Shown here: positions 23,481 to 35,561 of the stretch, in pieces
Position numbering within the stretch: position 1 is the first letter of the stretch
Layout of the letters: the number at the start of each line of letters is the position of its first letter
NCBI GenBank assembly: GCA_022376925.1
Contig: JAIOJX010000005.1
Location: 94,089,001 to 94,153,000 of the forward strand
Source of the DNA: Tragulus kanchil
Lineage: Eukaryota > Chordata > Mammalia > Artiodactyla > Tragulidae
Reading direction: 5' to 3'
DNA: 64,000 nucleotides
Made by a program: the position numbers and the translations under genes
Notes under the pieces: model-generated
What the model was told of the DNA's origin: nothing
Databases searched by the model: none
What the model saw: the letters and a program-made list of their open reading frames with translations, nothing else

Positions 23481-25298
23481 CGAGCAGGTCTTTGTACTGT
23501 TAAGTAAATCAGTCCTAGATGTGTTTGAGGGTGGAGAGCAAGCTATTGCTTGGGAAGAATGCCATGCCTCCACAAAACATATTTAGTTAGAATAATGGTG
23601 TTTTGCTTATGTAGAGCCAGTGGGCGTTCTGCCAGATATACGTAAAAAACACACAAGCACACTCATGTCAGCATTACTTTAGCCTAATTCATTTTAATGA
23701 AGGGCTGGTACAGTTATTTGCATTCCCAATTCTAAATAGTCTTAATTGTATTCATATTAGTCCCCCTTTCTGGGTTTCATAAACCTGGGTGGCAGAAGAA
23801 TACACTGAAGTTGGTAATTTCTGTATGTGGGTTTTAATTTTTGAATTGTCAAAAGCCCAAACTGAACTAAAATGTTGGCCTGGTAAGTACTTTTCATACA
23901 TATCTCATTCCTTCCAAACATGACGGTGTCAACCATCATCTAAGTTGTTACATTCTCTTTTTTTAAACATACCATTTAAAAAATAGAAGTTGGCACTTCA
24001 GGTCTGTATTTTGTTTTTGTAATTTACATAATGAGGTCTATCTTGGATGCTGTGGGGCTCTCGTACTTCCCACCTTATTTGAATTGTCTTTTTCTTCTCA
24101 TAAGTTGTTGGGTTATTACTCTTCTTTTCTGTACTTGTGTGTTTTCTGACACTTCCAGACCAGAGAAGGAATATCCAGCCAACAATGGTGAATTCCTTTT
24201 CCTTAACCCATTAAACAGGCTCTTTGGGGGTCATATCTAAACCTGGTCCCAAAAAGTTGGCACGCCCCATCTGTGGCACCTGAGGACAAAAGACCATAAT
24301 CTAGATGTCTTTAAGACCTTCTCCTGAGGCTTGAAGACAGCTCTGGTCCCAGTGGCAGCCATCCACAGGTACCACCTGATGACTGTCTTTAGAGTGGGCA
24401 GAAAATCAAACACAAAAAATATGGCAACCAGAATGACCATTTGGCCTCTGGAGCCAGACAAAGATCCTGGACGAGGCTGGGGGTTTAATGCCTTCAGGGA
24501 GGCTACAGATGAGGCCCTCGTGCAAAGAAGGTTACTGTGCTCATGCTAGAAGCTTCCTAGTCGAGCAGGTCTTTGTACTGTTAAGTAAATCAGTCCTAGA
24601 TGTGTTTGAGGGTGGAGAGCAAGCTATTGCTTGGGAAGAATGCCATGCCTCCACAAAACATATTTAGTTAGAATAATGGTGTTTTGCTTATGTAGAGCCA
24701 GTGGGCGTTCTGCCAGATATACGTAAAAAACACACAAGCACACTCATGTCAGCATTACTTTAGCCTAATTCATTTTAATGAAGGGCTGGTACAGTTATTT
24801 GCATTCCCAATTCTAAATAGTCTTAATTGTATTCATATTAGTCCCCCTTTCTGGGTTTCATAAACCTGGGTGGCAGAAGAATACACTGAAGTTGGTAATT
24901 TCTGTATGTGGGTTTTAATTTTTGAATTGTCAAAAGCCCAAACTGAACTAAAATGTTGGCCTGGTAAGTACTTTTCATACATATCTCATTCCTTCCAAAC
25001 ATGACGGTGTCAACCATCATCTAAGTTGTTACATTCTCTTTTTTTAAACATACCATTTAAAAAATAGAAGTTGGCACTTCAGGTCTGTATTTTGTTTTTG
25101 TAATTTACATAATGAGGTCTATCTTGGATGCTGTGGGGCTCTCGTACTTCCCACCTTATTTGAATTGTCTTTTTCTTCTCATAAGTTGTTGGGTTATTAC
25201 TCTTCTTTTCTGTACTTGTGTGTTTTCTGACACTTCCAGACCAGAGAAGGAATATCCAGCCAACAATGGTGAATTCCTTTTCCTTAACCCATTAAACA
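23184..25298. repeat. Adjacent direct duplication D8 (offset 1,081)
   Basis: Copy A is about 23,184-24,219 and copy B about 24,265-25,298, separated by about 45 bp that match neither flank well. The first 290 bp also occur a third time at about 22,089-22,376. Confidence 0.92.
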
Positions 25299-25845
25299 GT
25301 TATGTTTTATTCTCCCTTTTGGGGATTTTGTCAAAGAACATTTCTTTAGAGTATGTCTTATTTCTTGGCATTGGATACCCTTAGCTACGCATTCTATGCT
25401 GTTGGGCATGTGTTGTTGGCATTCATGGAGAGAATGTGACCTGGGTTGACCTGGGAGGTGGACCTTGTGCATTTTTCTTGGCTTCCCCAAGAAGGAAGCT
25501 TAACAAGGACACACCTTTGAGACAGCATGGTGTTGTTGGCACCTTTGGACAGTATAGCTGACTGAACTCCTAAAGGCTTCTATTGAATGTTTTTAAAGAT
25601 TCTGGCATACAGGTGGGAAATCATCTTGTGGCTGCCCAAGACAAGCCTCAGATGTAGATTCCCTTGCTGCCTACCTATCTAGTGTGGTCTGCCCATTTCT
25701 TCAGAGTCTCTGGTATGTAAGTAACAGGGTGGATTTCAGATTACACCCAGAAAGCTTCTGAGTAGTTGGGACCCAAGAGTGTGATCCATGGGTAGGCCCT
25801 GGACTTACCCATTCACCTGTAGTATTTGTAGTATCATGATCACAC
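25299..25845. other. Unassigned non-repetitive stretch
   Basis: No recognisable gene, RNA or interspersed repeat. Confidence 0.4.
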
Positions 25846-26042
25846 CCTCAAATAAAGGAAATGATTTAGAGATGGAGTGGAGTGGGCTTCTGAAGATGGT
25901 GAGGGAAATGCGCAGTGTACCGAAGAAAGTAAGGGTCTTCACTTTGGAAAGAACATACCCAAACCTAATCCGGAGGAACCCAGTGTCACAGACTGCAACT
26001 GAAAACAAACTATTTGACTGTGTGAAAACTAGAGAGTCCTGA
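25846..26042 (+). other. Exon-like open stretch, unrecognised
   Basis: One plus-strand frame is open to a TGA at 26,040 and includes 'MEWSGLLKMVREMRS' and 'RTYPNLIRRNP'. The composition looks protein-like, but no family is recognised and no strong splice sites frame it. The duplicate is at about 26,956-27,152. Confidence 0.25.
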
Positions 26043-26152
26043 AATAAAACTCTACTGGCGAAAATGTGATGGCAGCTTCAGAAGTTAGCTGGTAGCCTCT
26101 GAACTTGCCTTTGATTTAATTTCCACTTGCTTCACAGGATTCCTTCAAAGCT

Positions 26153-26551
26153 TTAAATTTTGAGTGAGGGTTTATGGTTGGAAGCTGTTGAGATAGATAG
26201 GAGTGGGGCATCCTTGTACTTTGTAAGTCTTGTGCTTCCAGGAACTGAACAGTTATCCAGCAGTTTCGGTGTGGCTCCCCCAGCATGGAGATTCATCAGC
26301 TCATCAAGTGGTAAGTTTACATCAGCATCTGGGCTTTGTTGCTGGATCGTCCAAATATCTTGATGCCCTTTAACGTTAATGAAGGTGTAAGTGACCACTA
26401 AGGTTGCAGTGACAGTTTTTATTGGACTGTGTTTCAGAAATAGGGTAAAAGAATTGGGAGTGGCTTGGGCATTTTCTTGAAATGGAAAATGAATTTGGTA
26501 GCCCTGCTGCTGATCAATGGTTTCTCTACCGAAAGTCTTAAAGGTTGGCAC
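26153..26551 (-). other. 132-codon minus-strand open frame, unrecognised
   Basis: A continuous minus-strand frame of 132 codons, identical in its duplicate at 27,263-27,661. It contains 'INVKGHQDIWTI', which faintly resembles the HQD-containing end of some RNase H-like folds, but nothing else supports that. The plus strand is open for 67 codons over the same DNA and has 'gtggtaagt' at 26,310, so either strand or neither may be transcribed. Confidence 0.25.
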
Positions 26552-28157
26552 TCTAAGTGTACAGAATCATACATAAATTTTCAAATGTTTTTAATTCAGC
26601 TTATAAAAGAATATACATTTATTTTCCAGTAGACCAAGTTTGAAATTTTGAGTTGATTTGGTTCTTTTTTGTTGTTTGTTTCTGTTGCATTGTATTTTCA
26701 GTTTTAAGTGGTTAATTTCTATTGTGTTGATGAAAATAATCAAGAAACAGTTCATAGTAAGAATAGAAGAGGGTCTGTTTTTGCCAAACTGAAAGCTAGA
26801 ACCCCAAAGACACAGGTTCCAGAATCACTTGAGTTATCTTCCCCTGGAATACAAAATGGAGTAGACTTATAAAGACAAAATCTGCAGTGTTGCAGTTCCA
26901 TGAGTTATTTTTAACAAGGTATAATTGGAGCTCCATGAGTTATTTTTAGACAGCACCTCAAATAAAGGAAATGATTTAGAGATGGAGTGGAGTGGGCTTC
27001 TGAAGATGGTGAGGGAAATGCGCAGTGTACCGAAGAAAGTAAGGGTCTTCACTTTGGAAAGAACATACCCAAACCTAATCCGGAGGAACCCAGTGTCACA
27101 GACTGCAACTGAAAACAAACTATTTGACTGTGTGAAAACTAGAGAGTCCTGAAATAAAACTCTACTGGCGAAAATGTGATGGCAGCTTCAGAAGTTAGCT
27201 GGTAGCCTCTGAACTTGCCTTTGATTTAATTTCCACTTGCTTCACAGGATTCCTTCAAAGCTTTAAATTTTGAGTGAGGGTTTATGGTTGGAAGCTGTTG
27301 AGATAGATAGGAGTGGGGCATCCTTGTACTTTGTAAGTCTTGTGCTTCCAGGAACTGAACAGTTATCCAGCAGTTTCGGTGTGGCTCCCCCAGCATGGAG
27401 ATTCATCAGCTCATCAAGTGGTAAGTTTACATCAGCATCTGGGCTTTGTTGCTGGATCGTCCAAATATCTTGATGCCCTTTAACGTTAATGAAGGTGTAA
27501 GTGACCACTAAGGTTGCAGTGACAGTTTTTATTGGACTGTGTTTCAGAAATAGGGTAAAAGAATTGGGAGTGGCTTGGGCATTTTCTTGAAATGGAAAAT
27601 GAATTTGGTAGCCCTGCTGCTGATCAATGGTTTCTCTACCGAAAGTCTTAAAGGTTGGCACTCTAAGTGTACAGAATCATACATAAATTTTCAAATGTTT
27701 TTAATTCAGCTTATAAAAAGAATATACATTTATTTTCCAGTAGACCAAGTTTGAAATTTTGAGTTGATTTGGTTCTTTTTTGTTGTTTGTTTCTGTTGCA
27801 TTGTATTTTCAGTTTTAAGTGGTTAATTTCTATTGTGTTGATGAAAATAATCAAGAAACAGTTCATAGTAAGAATAGAAGAGGGTCTGTTTTTGCCAAAC
27901 TGAAAGCTAGAACCCCAAAGACACAGGTTCCAGAATCACTTGAGTTATCTTCCCCTGGAATACAAAATGGAGTAGACTTATAAAGACAAAATCTGCAGTG
28001 TTGCACTTAGTTCCATGAGTTATTTTTAACAAGGTATAATTGGAGCTGGCAAGAAGTAAGGATGGTGGTAAGGACTGATTGAGGTCTGAGACTCTTCCTA
28101 CTCACAGAGGAAGACCTCGAGGCCGTAAATTTGCAGCTGACAGCTGCTAGCAGGCTT

Positions 28158-28316
28158 TTATTTATTTATTTAAAATTATTGCTTTATTTATCTTAATTTG
28201 GCTGCACTGGGTCTTAGCTGTGGCATGTGGGATCTATTTCCCTGACCAGGGATCAAACCCGGGCCCCCTGCATTAAAAGCACAGAGTCTTAACCACTGGA
28301 CCACCAGGGAAGTCCC
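28158..28316 (-). mobile_element. Short CHR-type SINE
   Basis: Antisense, with (ttta)n on its left, 'ttccctgaccagggatcaaa' in the B-box region, and ending 'ggaccaccagggaagtccc'. Confidence 0.8.
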
Positions 28317-28842
28317 TATTTATTTATTTTTTAAAAAAGAGCTGGTGGTGTCCTGGAATTTGACACGGTTCAGGAAATTCAAGAACTCAGTGATGCAGGA
28401 ACATTTCTGGAACCACAGCCACCATGGCCATCTGGCTCCTGTTGAAGTGCCTGAAACACAGTTCTGTTCTATTTCATAGCAAAGAACAAGTGTCAGATAT
28501 GATGGAGTATGTCACTTCAAGGTTTGGAATGAGAAAGATTGACATACGGCTAGTCAGCATGACCTCACTATCTTGTAAGGGAAACTCATCCTCCAAGGAA
28601 TACCAGGCATGAGAAGAAGGCAGATGTTTGTCCTTATCTTGAAAGCAGGTTTTGAGAAAAATCTGATAAAGGCATTCTTTTTTTTTTTAATAGTTCAAAC
28701 AGATGGGTAGTAAGAGAGGTTTTTCTAATTAGCACAAGCCATAGTGACTTTCCCATGCATCAATATGTTAAAAGTTCTTCAATCAGTTTAATATTAGATA
28801 CCCTGTTTATCTATGGCTTTGCATCTCATTTGCATGTAATTT
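28317..28842. other. Unassigned stretch with a 62-codon frame
   Basis: No recognised repeat. A plus-strand frame at 28,424-28,612 follows a 'gccaccatgg' start context and reads MAIWLLLKCLKHSS..., but no family or splice structure supports it. Confidence 0.3.
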
Positions 28843-30917
28843 TTTAAATTTTATTTTTTAAAAAGTTTTTACAGAGTTTTGTTGTTCACAGACATGTATG
28901 TTCCCAGATCAGTCATATGCATATCCCTGGTCCCCTCCCACCTTCCAGGCCCCCTCCATCCCACCCCTCCAGGCTGTTGCACCGAGCCCTTGTAGGCACT
29001 CCTATTCCCTCAGCACAATGACAATAGCTATCTTTTTCACACATGATAGTATAGGTTTCCATGTTACTCCCTCTACGCGTCTCACCCACCACTATTCATT
29101 CCCCACAATGTCCATATGTCTATTCTCTGTTTTTCCATGGTTCACTGCATGTGTTATCATTACCCTTTTACTAGATTCCATATATATGTGTTAGTATACT
29201 GTACTTGTCTTTCTCTTTTTGACTTACTTCACTTTTTATGATAGGTTGCAGATCCAACCACCTCATTAGGACTGATTCTTCTGCACTTCTTTTTACAGCT
29301 GAGTAGTATTCCATTGTATATATGTACCAGAGCTTTTTTATCCATTCATTTGTCGATGGACATCTAGGTTGCTTCCATGTTCTAGCTATTATATAGAGAG
29401 CTGCAGTGAACATTGGGGTACAGGTGCCTCTTTCAGTTTTTGATTTCATCAGGGTATAAACCTAATAGTGGGATTCATTTACATGTAAATTATGGATTGT
29501 TAGTGGTTGGTATATCCCAATAGCGTTGACTCTCATCTTTTCTGATAGGCATATGTCAAGCTCTTAGTATCTCATTCAGTTAAAAATGGAGTATAATCAC
29601 TGGACTCAGATGTTTTCCACATGACATAAATCATTGTTTTATATCTGTGTGGAATCTCCCTGAGACTTTTCCACTTTTCTCTTCAGCAGGCCAACTCCCA
29701 AGAAGACCGTGAAGAAGGAGGCTTGTGTTGAAGCCATATCAAAAGGATACTCTATAAGTACTGCTTCAAAAGAACCCCTACCCTGATAAAACTACCAGAG
29801 AACAATGGCCTGAAAACTTGGCATTCTAGCTCTAGTAAGATACCCCATGTCCTGTCCAGAAACAGTCTGGGCTAAGCAAATATTAGATACCCTGTTTATC
29901 TATGGCTTTGCATCTCATTTGCATGTAATTTTTTAAATTTTATTTTTTAAAAAGTTTTTACAGAGTTTTGTTGTTCACAGACATGTATGTTCCCAGATCA
30001 GTCATATGCATATCCCTGGTCCCCTCCCACCTTCCAGGCCCCTCCATCCCCCCCCTCCAGGCTGTTGCACCGAGCCCTTGTAGGCACTCCTATTCCCTCA
30101 GCACAATGACAATAGCTATCTTTTTCACACATGATAGTATAGGTTTCCATGTTACTCCCTCTACGCGTCTCACCCACCACTATTCATTCCCCACAATGTC
30201 CATATGTCTATTCTCTGTTTTTCCATGGTTCACTGCATGTGTTATCATTACCCTTTTCCTAGATTCCATATATATGTGTTAGTATACTGTACTTGTCTTT
30301 CTCTTTTTGACTTACTTCACTTTTTATGATAGGTTGCAGATCCAACCACCTCATTAGGACTGATTCTTCTGCACTTCTTTTTACAGCTGAGTAGTATTCC
30401 ATTGTATATATGTACCAGAGCTTTTTTATCCATTCATTTGTCGATGGACATCTAGGTTGCTTCCATGTTCTAGCTATTATATAGAGAGCTGCAGTGAACA
30501 TTGGGGTACAGGTGCCTCTTTCAGTTTTTGATTTCATCAGGGTATAAACCTAATAGTGGGATTCATTTACATGTAAATTATGGATTGTTAGTGGTTGGTA
30601 TATCCCAATAGCGTTGACTCTCATCTTTTCTGATAGGCATATGTCAAGCTCTTAGTATCTCATTCAGTTAAAAATGGAGTATAATCACTGGACTCAGATG
30701 TTTTCCACATGACATAAATCATTGTTTTATATCTGTGTGGAATCTCCCTGAGACTTTTCCACTTTTCTCTTCAGCAGGCCAACTCCCAAGAAGACCGTGA
30801 AGAAGGAGGCTTGTGTTGAAGCCATATCAAAAGGATACTCTATAAGTACTGCTTCAAAAGAACCCCTACCCTGATAAAACTACCAGAGAACAATGGCCTG
30901 AAAACTTGGCATTCTAG
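28792..30917. repeat. Adjacent direct duplication D10 (offset 1,088-1,089)
   Basis: Copy A is about 28,792-29,828 and copy B about 29,881-30,917. The tail 29,829-29,880 (ctctagtaagataccccatg..., then 'gtccagaaacagtctgggct') is a shortened version of the 30,918-30,998 sequence following B. Copies differ by indels in C runs and one A/C change. Confidence 0.92.
28843..29475 (-). mobile_element. 5'-truncated L1 3' end, antisense
   Basis: Minus-strand 29,449-29,171 reads the ORF2 C-terminal region (TPMFTAALYIIARTWKQP, WIKKLWYIYTMEYYSA). An A-rich 3' tail appears as T-rich sequence at the left. Approximate flanking repeats 'catttgcatgtaa' (28,829) and 'catttacatgtaa' (29,476) suggest a target-site duplication. 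The duplicate at about 29,931-30,563 is in D10. Confidence 0.85.
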
Positions 30918-31138
30918 AAAGCAGAATTCACGTAAGCCTGAATGTTTTTATTCATTCTCTCTCAATGTCCATGTCCAGAAACAGTCTGGGCTAAGCAATT
31001 TGGAGTCAGTCTTGTAGGTCTGAAATTTGCTTATAAGCATTAGCCTGATGGTGTCATGCAATGTGAAGAGGGAAGTAAAAAAAAGCAACAAGCGAAAGTG
31101 ACGTACTAGAAAAAGGATTGAATGAGAGTTATCTCATA

Positions 31139-31426
31139 GGCTACATGCCCAAAATGCAGTCTGCTGCAGGGTCTTCAAGTCTGAGGGCACGCCAGAGAGA
31201 GGCGCGTCTCTTCTGGGTGCTGGAGACAACCGTGAACTCCAATCTCGGCAGTGATGGTGCATCCCTTGGGAAAATGTGGCCAAAGTGAGATGAGTGGCTA
31301 GAGGCCCTGTTCCAGTGGATGGTGAGGAATGAAACGGCGCATGAGGCTTGGTTGTGCCATGGAGTTTCTTCCAGTGTTGTTTGCCTCCAAAGAGCCACCT
31401 GTGTTGAAGACTTCCTCTCTGGTCAG
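31139..31426 (+). pseudogene. Exon-like frame with one TGA and a consensus donor, unrecognised
   Basis: After 'ttatctcatag', one plus-strand frame is open up to a strong donor, 'ggtcag/gtaagtga' at 31,426/31,427, apart from one TGA at 31,286. It includes 'RARQREARLFWVLE' before and 'WLEALFQWMVRNETAHEAW' after the stop. The longer minus-strand frame over the same DNA (31,556-31,134) looks less protein-like. I cannot name a family. The duplicate at 32,212-32,499 has the same TGA. Confidence 0.35.
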
Positions 31427-31602
31427 GTAAGTGAGGAATAATTAAAGAAAAGAGCATTTGGGCACAAGACCTGGGATGTAACAACACATCAGCTAAGACT
31501 GACTGTCTTTCCCCAGAAAATTGTTCTTGATTTATCAAATTATCCACACACAACATTCAGAAATGACTGAAAAAAATGAACACATTGTTCTTTGGTCTTG
31601 AG

Positions 31603-31640
31603 TAATGAGGAAGCAAGCATATAATGAGGAAGCAAGCATA
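31603..31640. repeat. 19-bp unit, two tandem copies
   Basis: 'taatgaggaagcaagcata' occurs twice in a row. It appears again in the D11 duplicate at about 32,676-32,713. Confidence 0.85.
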
Positions 31641-32974
31641 TTGTTTCACTGTTGAAGTCAGTGGCGCACGTTTCAAAGATGAGATCAGGTGTATAAGAGT
31701 GTCTTGACCTAGAATGACTGTGGCCTGTATCCACTAAGAGATAACTAACTGTAAACAAGGATTTCCCAGGCAGTGTGGGATTTGAGTTGTTATCTGAGAT
31801 TAGTGAATTTTTGACAGGGAACTTGCCAATGTACTGTGTGTTATGAAACAGTACTGCCTAAGGTGACTGAAGTGAAACAGAAAAACATTATTCAGGCATC
31901 AGTTCAGTCACTCAACTGTGCCCGACTCTTTGCAACCCCATGGACTGGGTTTTTTCCCCCCGACCCTTGCATGAAAACTTGGCATTCTAGAAAGCAGAAT
32001 TCACGTAAGCCTGAATGTTTTTATTCATTCTCTCTCAATGTCCATGTCCAGAAACAGTCTGGGCTAAGCAATTTGGAGTCAGTCTTGTAGGTCTGAAATT
32101 TGCTTATAAGCATTAGCCTGATGGTGTCATGCAATGTGAAGAGGGAAGTAAAAAAAAGCAACAAGCGAAAGTGACGTACTAGAAAAAGGATTGAATGAGA
32201 GTTATCTCATAGGCTACATGCCCAAAATGCAGTCTGCTGCAGGGTCTTCAAGTCTGAGGGCACGCCAGAGAGAGGCGCGTCTCTTCTGGGTGCTGGAGAC
32301 AACCGTGAACTCCAATCTCGGCAGTGATGGTGCATCCCTTGGGAAAATGTGGCCAAAGTGAGATGAGTGGCTAGAGGCCCTGTTCCAGTGGATGGTGAGG
32401 AATGAAACGGCGCATGAGGCTTGGTTGTGCCATGGAGTTTCTTCCAGTGTTGTTTGCCTCCAAAGAGCCACCTGTGTTGAAGACTTCCTCTCTGGTCAGG
32501 TAAGTGAGGAATAATTAAAGAAAAGAGCATTTGGGCACAAGACCTGGGATGTAACAACACATCAGCTAAGACTGACTGTCTTTCCCCAGAAAATTGTTCT
32601 TGATTTATCAAATTATCCACACACAACATTCAGAAATGACTGAAAAAAATGAACACATTGTTCTTTGGTCTTGAGTAATGAGGAAGCAAGCATATAATGA
32701 GGAAGCAAGCATATTGTTTCACTGTTGAAGTCAGTGGCGCACGTTTCAAAGATGAGATCAGGTGTATAAGAGTGTCTTGACCTAGAATGACTGTGGCCTG
32801 TATCCACTAAGAGATAACTAACTGTAAACAAGGATTTCCCAGGCAGTGTGGGATTTGAGTTGTTATCTGAGATTAGTGAATTTTTGACAGGGAACTTGCC
32901 AATGTACTGTGTGTTATGAAACAGTACTGCCTAAGGTGACTGAAGTGAAACAGAAAAACATTATTCAGGCATCA

Positions 32975-33289
32975 GTTCAGTTCAGTCACTCAACTGTGCC
33001 CGACTCTTTGCAACCCCATGGACTGCAGCACGCCAGGCTTCCCTGTCCTTCACCATCTCCCAGAGCTTGCTCAAACTCATGTCCATTGACTCAGTGAAGC
33101 CATCCAGCCATCTTGTCCTCTGCCATCCCCTTCTTCTTTTGTCCTCTGTTTTTCTCTGAAGCTTCATCTGAAGCATCAGTTCTTCCAATGAGTATTCAGT
33201 GTTGATTTCTTTAGGATTGATTGGTTTGATTTTCTTGAAGTCCAGGGGGTGCTCAAAGTCTGTCTTTTCCAGCACCACAGTTGAAAGGT
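32975..33289 (-). mobile_element. Bov-A2 SINE
   Basis: Contains 'ttcagtcactcaactgtgcc', 'gcacgccaggcttccctgtc', 'ccatctcccagagcttgctc' and ends near 'tccagcaccacagttgaaa', matching Bov-A2 order. It is the only such element here. The 56-bp stub at 31,893-31,948 is the truncated D11 copy. Confidence 0.85.
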
Positions 33290-33965
33290 GTGTTATTCAG
33301 GCATAATTGAGGCAAAAAAAGAACAAGTGAAAAGTAAGAGAGAGAAATTGAGACTGAGGCTAAGAGGGACAAAAATGTCTGTTTTGAGGCTGGTAGAAAG
33401 AGGAAATAGAGATAGAAACAAAAAGACTGACATGGAAATTGGCTGGTTTGATGGTAAGAAAAATTGAGAGGGTGTGCTAGTGAACTCATTCTGACTCTGG
33501 GAAAGAACACATTGTCTCCCCCATCAGGGGTCATACATGGTGGTGGGTTGCCCCAGGGTAAACTAGTCAGCTTCTTGAAGTATGTCACAAATAGCTGCTA
33601 CAATGCCTCATGCCTGCTCCTTTAAGGATTTGGGAGTTGCCTTTGAGCATCCTTAGAAGGTGGTCAGCATCTGGGCATGCTTTGATTTCTTCCTCTTCTC
33701 CCTTTCCTGGGCCTTGGCCTCTCTCTCCTGCTCCCAGTTGTAAAAGGCATTAGTCTTATCAGAGGCCTCAGGATCCTATTGCTGCAATGTGTTTAACTTT
33801 ATTCTTACATCTCATGCACACTGGGACAGGAATGTGTCCTTTAAAATCACCCGTCCTTCATAAGAGTCTAGGTCCAAATTGGTTAAGTTTTCTCTTTTTT
33901 TAATCTTTCAAATCCACTGTTTCTTTTCTTTCTTTCTTTATTTTTAAAATTTTGGCCTTTTTTAA

Positions 33966-34050
33966 TTTACTCATTTTCATCCATCTTCATTCTTGGCCTG
34001 TGTGGGCCTCCCATTGCAGTGGCTGCTCTCGTTGCAGAGCACCGAGATAC
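33966..34050 (-). mobile_element. tRNA-Glu-headed SINE, GC-rich-body type, truncated (copy 5)
   Basis: Only the tail-side part is present: 'cattttcatccatcttcatt', 'tgtgtgggcctcccattgca' and 'gttgcagagcaccga'. The tRNA head is missing. Confidence 0.75.
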
Positions 34051-34133
34051 TTAAGTACTGGATACTTAATTGCTTGACATATGAAGCCCCGTAGCATATT
34101 TTTGGGCTTCCTTTAAGATTCTAGTATACTTGG

Positions 34134-34354
34134 CACATGAATGAATGATTGAATGAAGCAAAGTATGCAAGCTCAGTTGTGTCTGGCTCTTTGTGATCCC
34201 ATGGAATGTAACCTGCCAGACTACCCTGTCTGTGGGATTTTCCAGGCAAGAATACTGAAGTGGGTTACCATTCCTTTCTCCAGGGGATCTTCCCAGCCCA
34301 AGGACTGAACCCATGTCTTGTGCACTCGCAGGCAGATTCTTTACCACTGAGTCA
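34134..34354 (-). mobile_element. Bov-tA SINE inside ERV gag
   Basis: Antisense, with a perfect 13-bp target-site duplication (ctagtatacttgg) at 34,121-34,133 and 34,355-34,367. It interrupts the ERV capsid sequence, so it inserted after the ERV had integrated. Confidence 0.92.
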
Positions 34355-34870
34355 CTAGTATACTTGGGGTCAGATAAAGTTTGATGAAATGTTAGCATGG
34401 TGTCTTTCCATGTCAAGTTAAAGGCCAAGTAACGTATTGGAATGTATCTATATATTTGCCTGGGTCGTCATCTGTATAACTTCCTGTATCTTGTTTGATT
34501 TGTTTTAGCTCTAAGAGGGAGAAAGGCTTATGGACCTGGAACAGTCCAAATTGTACTCCAATTTCAACCAAGCGACATCCTTGAGCTTGTTTTTGTGGAG
34601 GGCGTGCTCCAGGGAATGGGAGTAGTTTTAGGTATAACTGGGAAGGAGCGCTAAGCAGCTTGGGAGCCATCGGAGTTGAGCCTTCATGGGGGATTTCTTT
34701 TTTTGGTTGTCCGTGCTCAACACCATTTGCCTAACAGGCTTGCATTTAAGGCATACATCAATCCCATACTCAAAGCAAAGTTCCCTTGGAAGAAAATTTG
34801 GACATCGGACATCTCTGGCCATTTCTCTTGCCTTTAGCAAAGTCTAGCTCCAGATGGTATTGTAATTTAA

Positions 34871-35185
34871 TCTACGCAGGAGCCTGCCCACCTGCCTCTC
34901 TGGGGCGCTTCTGCAGACCTGAGGGCCTGACCCAGTCTCCTGTCAGGGAGGGGTTCACAGGGAGGGGAGAGTGGGAGTTGTCTCTACCAGGGACCCTGCG
35001 ACCCCCTCTAAGAGTAACTCTGAGACATGTGGTTGGTTACTTTGCATGCAGTTGTGACGTTGCTGACTGATTGGTTCCTCGTATGTGAGGGCGGCGGTTG
35101 GTAGACTGATTCAAAGAACAAAGCAAAAACAGGATCCACGAGGGGAGAGGAGAGGAGAAAGCTTTAGACAGTCTGGGATCGGTAA
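34871..35185. other. GC-rich stretch upstream of gag, possibly ERV leader
   Basis: Lies where the 5' untranslated leader of the antisense ERV would be. No primer-binding site or LTR border could be identified with confidence. Confidence 0.35.
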
Positions 35186-35310
35186 ATCTTTTTTCTTTTT
35201 TTCTTTTTGGACGTAAGATCTTAGTTCCCTCTCTGGAGATAAAGCCTGCACCCCCTGCGCTGGAAGAACAGAGTCTTAACTACGGGACTGCCTAGAAGTT
35301 CAGGGAAGTC
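35186..35310 (-). mobile_element. Short CHR-type SINE, diverged
   Basis: Antisense: a T-rich start, 'aagatcttagttccctctct', 'aacagagtcttaac', ending 'ttcagggaagtcc'. Confidence 0.6.
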
Positions 35311-35359
35311 CGAGATGAGTGAATCTGGTTAACTAAGTTTTTAGAATAGACTGTTTAGC

Positions 35360-35561
35360 TGACCTCCCTGGTGGCTCAGATGGTAAAGAACCTGCCTGCC
35401 ACGCAGGAGATCCGGTTTTGGTCCCTGGGTCGGGAAGATCCCCTGGGAAGGGAATGGCTACTCACTCCAGTATTCTTGCCTGGAGAATTCTGTAGACAGA
35501 GGAGCCTGGTGGGCTACAGACCATGGGGCCTCAAAGAGTTGGACAGGACTGAGCGGCTACC
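35360..35561 (+). mobile_element. Bov-tA SINE
   Basis: Sense, well preserved: 'cctggtggctcagatggtaa', 'gggaagatcccctggga' and 'agttggacaggactgagcgg'. Confidence 0.92.

Larger units (their letters stand above)
25846..28047. repeat. Adjacent direct duplication D9 (offset 1,110)
   Basis: Copy A is about 25,846-26,932 and copy B about 26,956-28,047. The phrase 'ccatgagttatttttaacaa' near A's right end recurs in part at the junction (26,934-26,950). Copies differ by small indels. Confidence 0.9.
30899..33026. repeat. Adjacent direct duplication D11 (offset 1,073)
   Basis: Copy A is 30,899-31,948 and copy B 31,972-33,026. Copy A stops inside a Bov-A2 after 'ccccatggactg' and is followed by 23 bp of low-quality-looking sequence (ggttttttccccccgaccct...). 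The full Bov-A2 is found only after B. Confidence 0.92.
33500..34870 (-). pseudogene. Class I endogenous retrovirus gag remnant, antisense
   Basis: Several minus-strand pieces resemble gammaretrovirus-like Gag. An N-terminal capsid piece lies at about 34,550-34,413 (PFSLLELKQIKQ), with a short continuation at about 34,428-34,360. A capsid/nucleocapsid-junction piece rich in charged residues lies at about 33,890-33,690. Matrix-like sequence may lie at 34,840-34,628. The pieces are in different frames with stops, and a Bov-tA splits capsid. No pol, env or intact LTR is recognised. A dead remnant. Confidence 0.7.
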
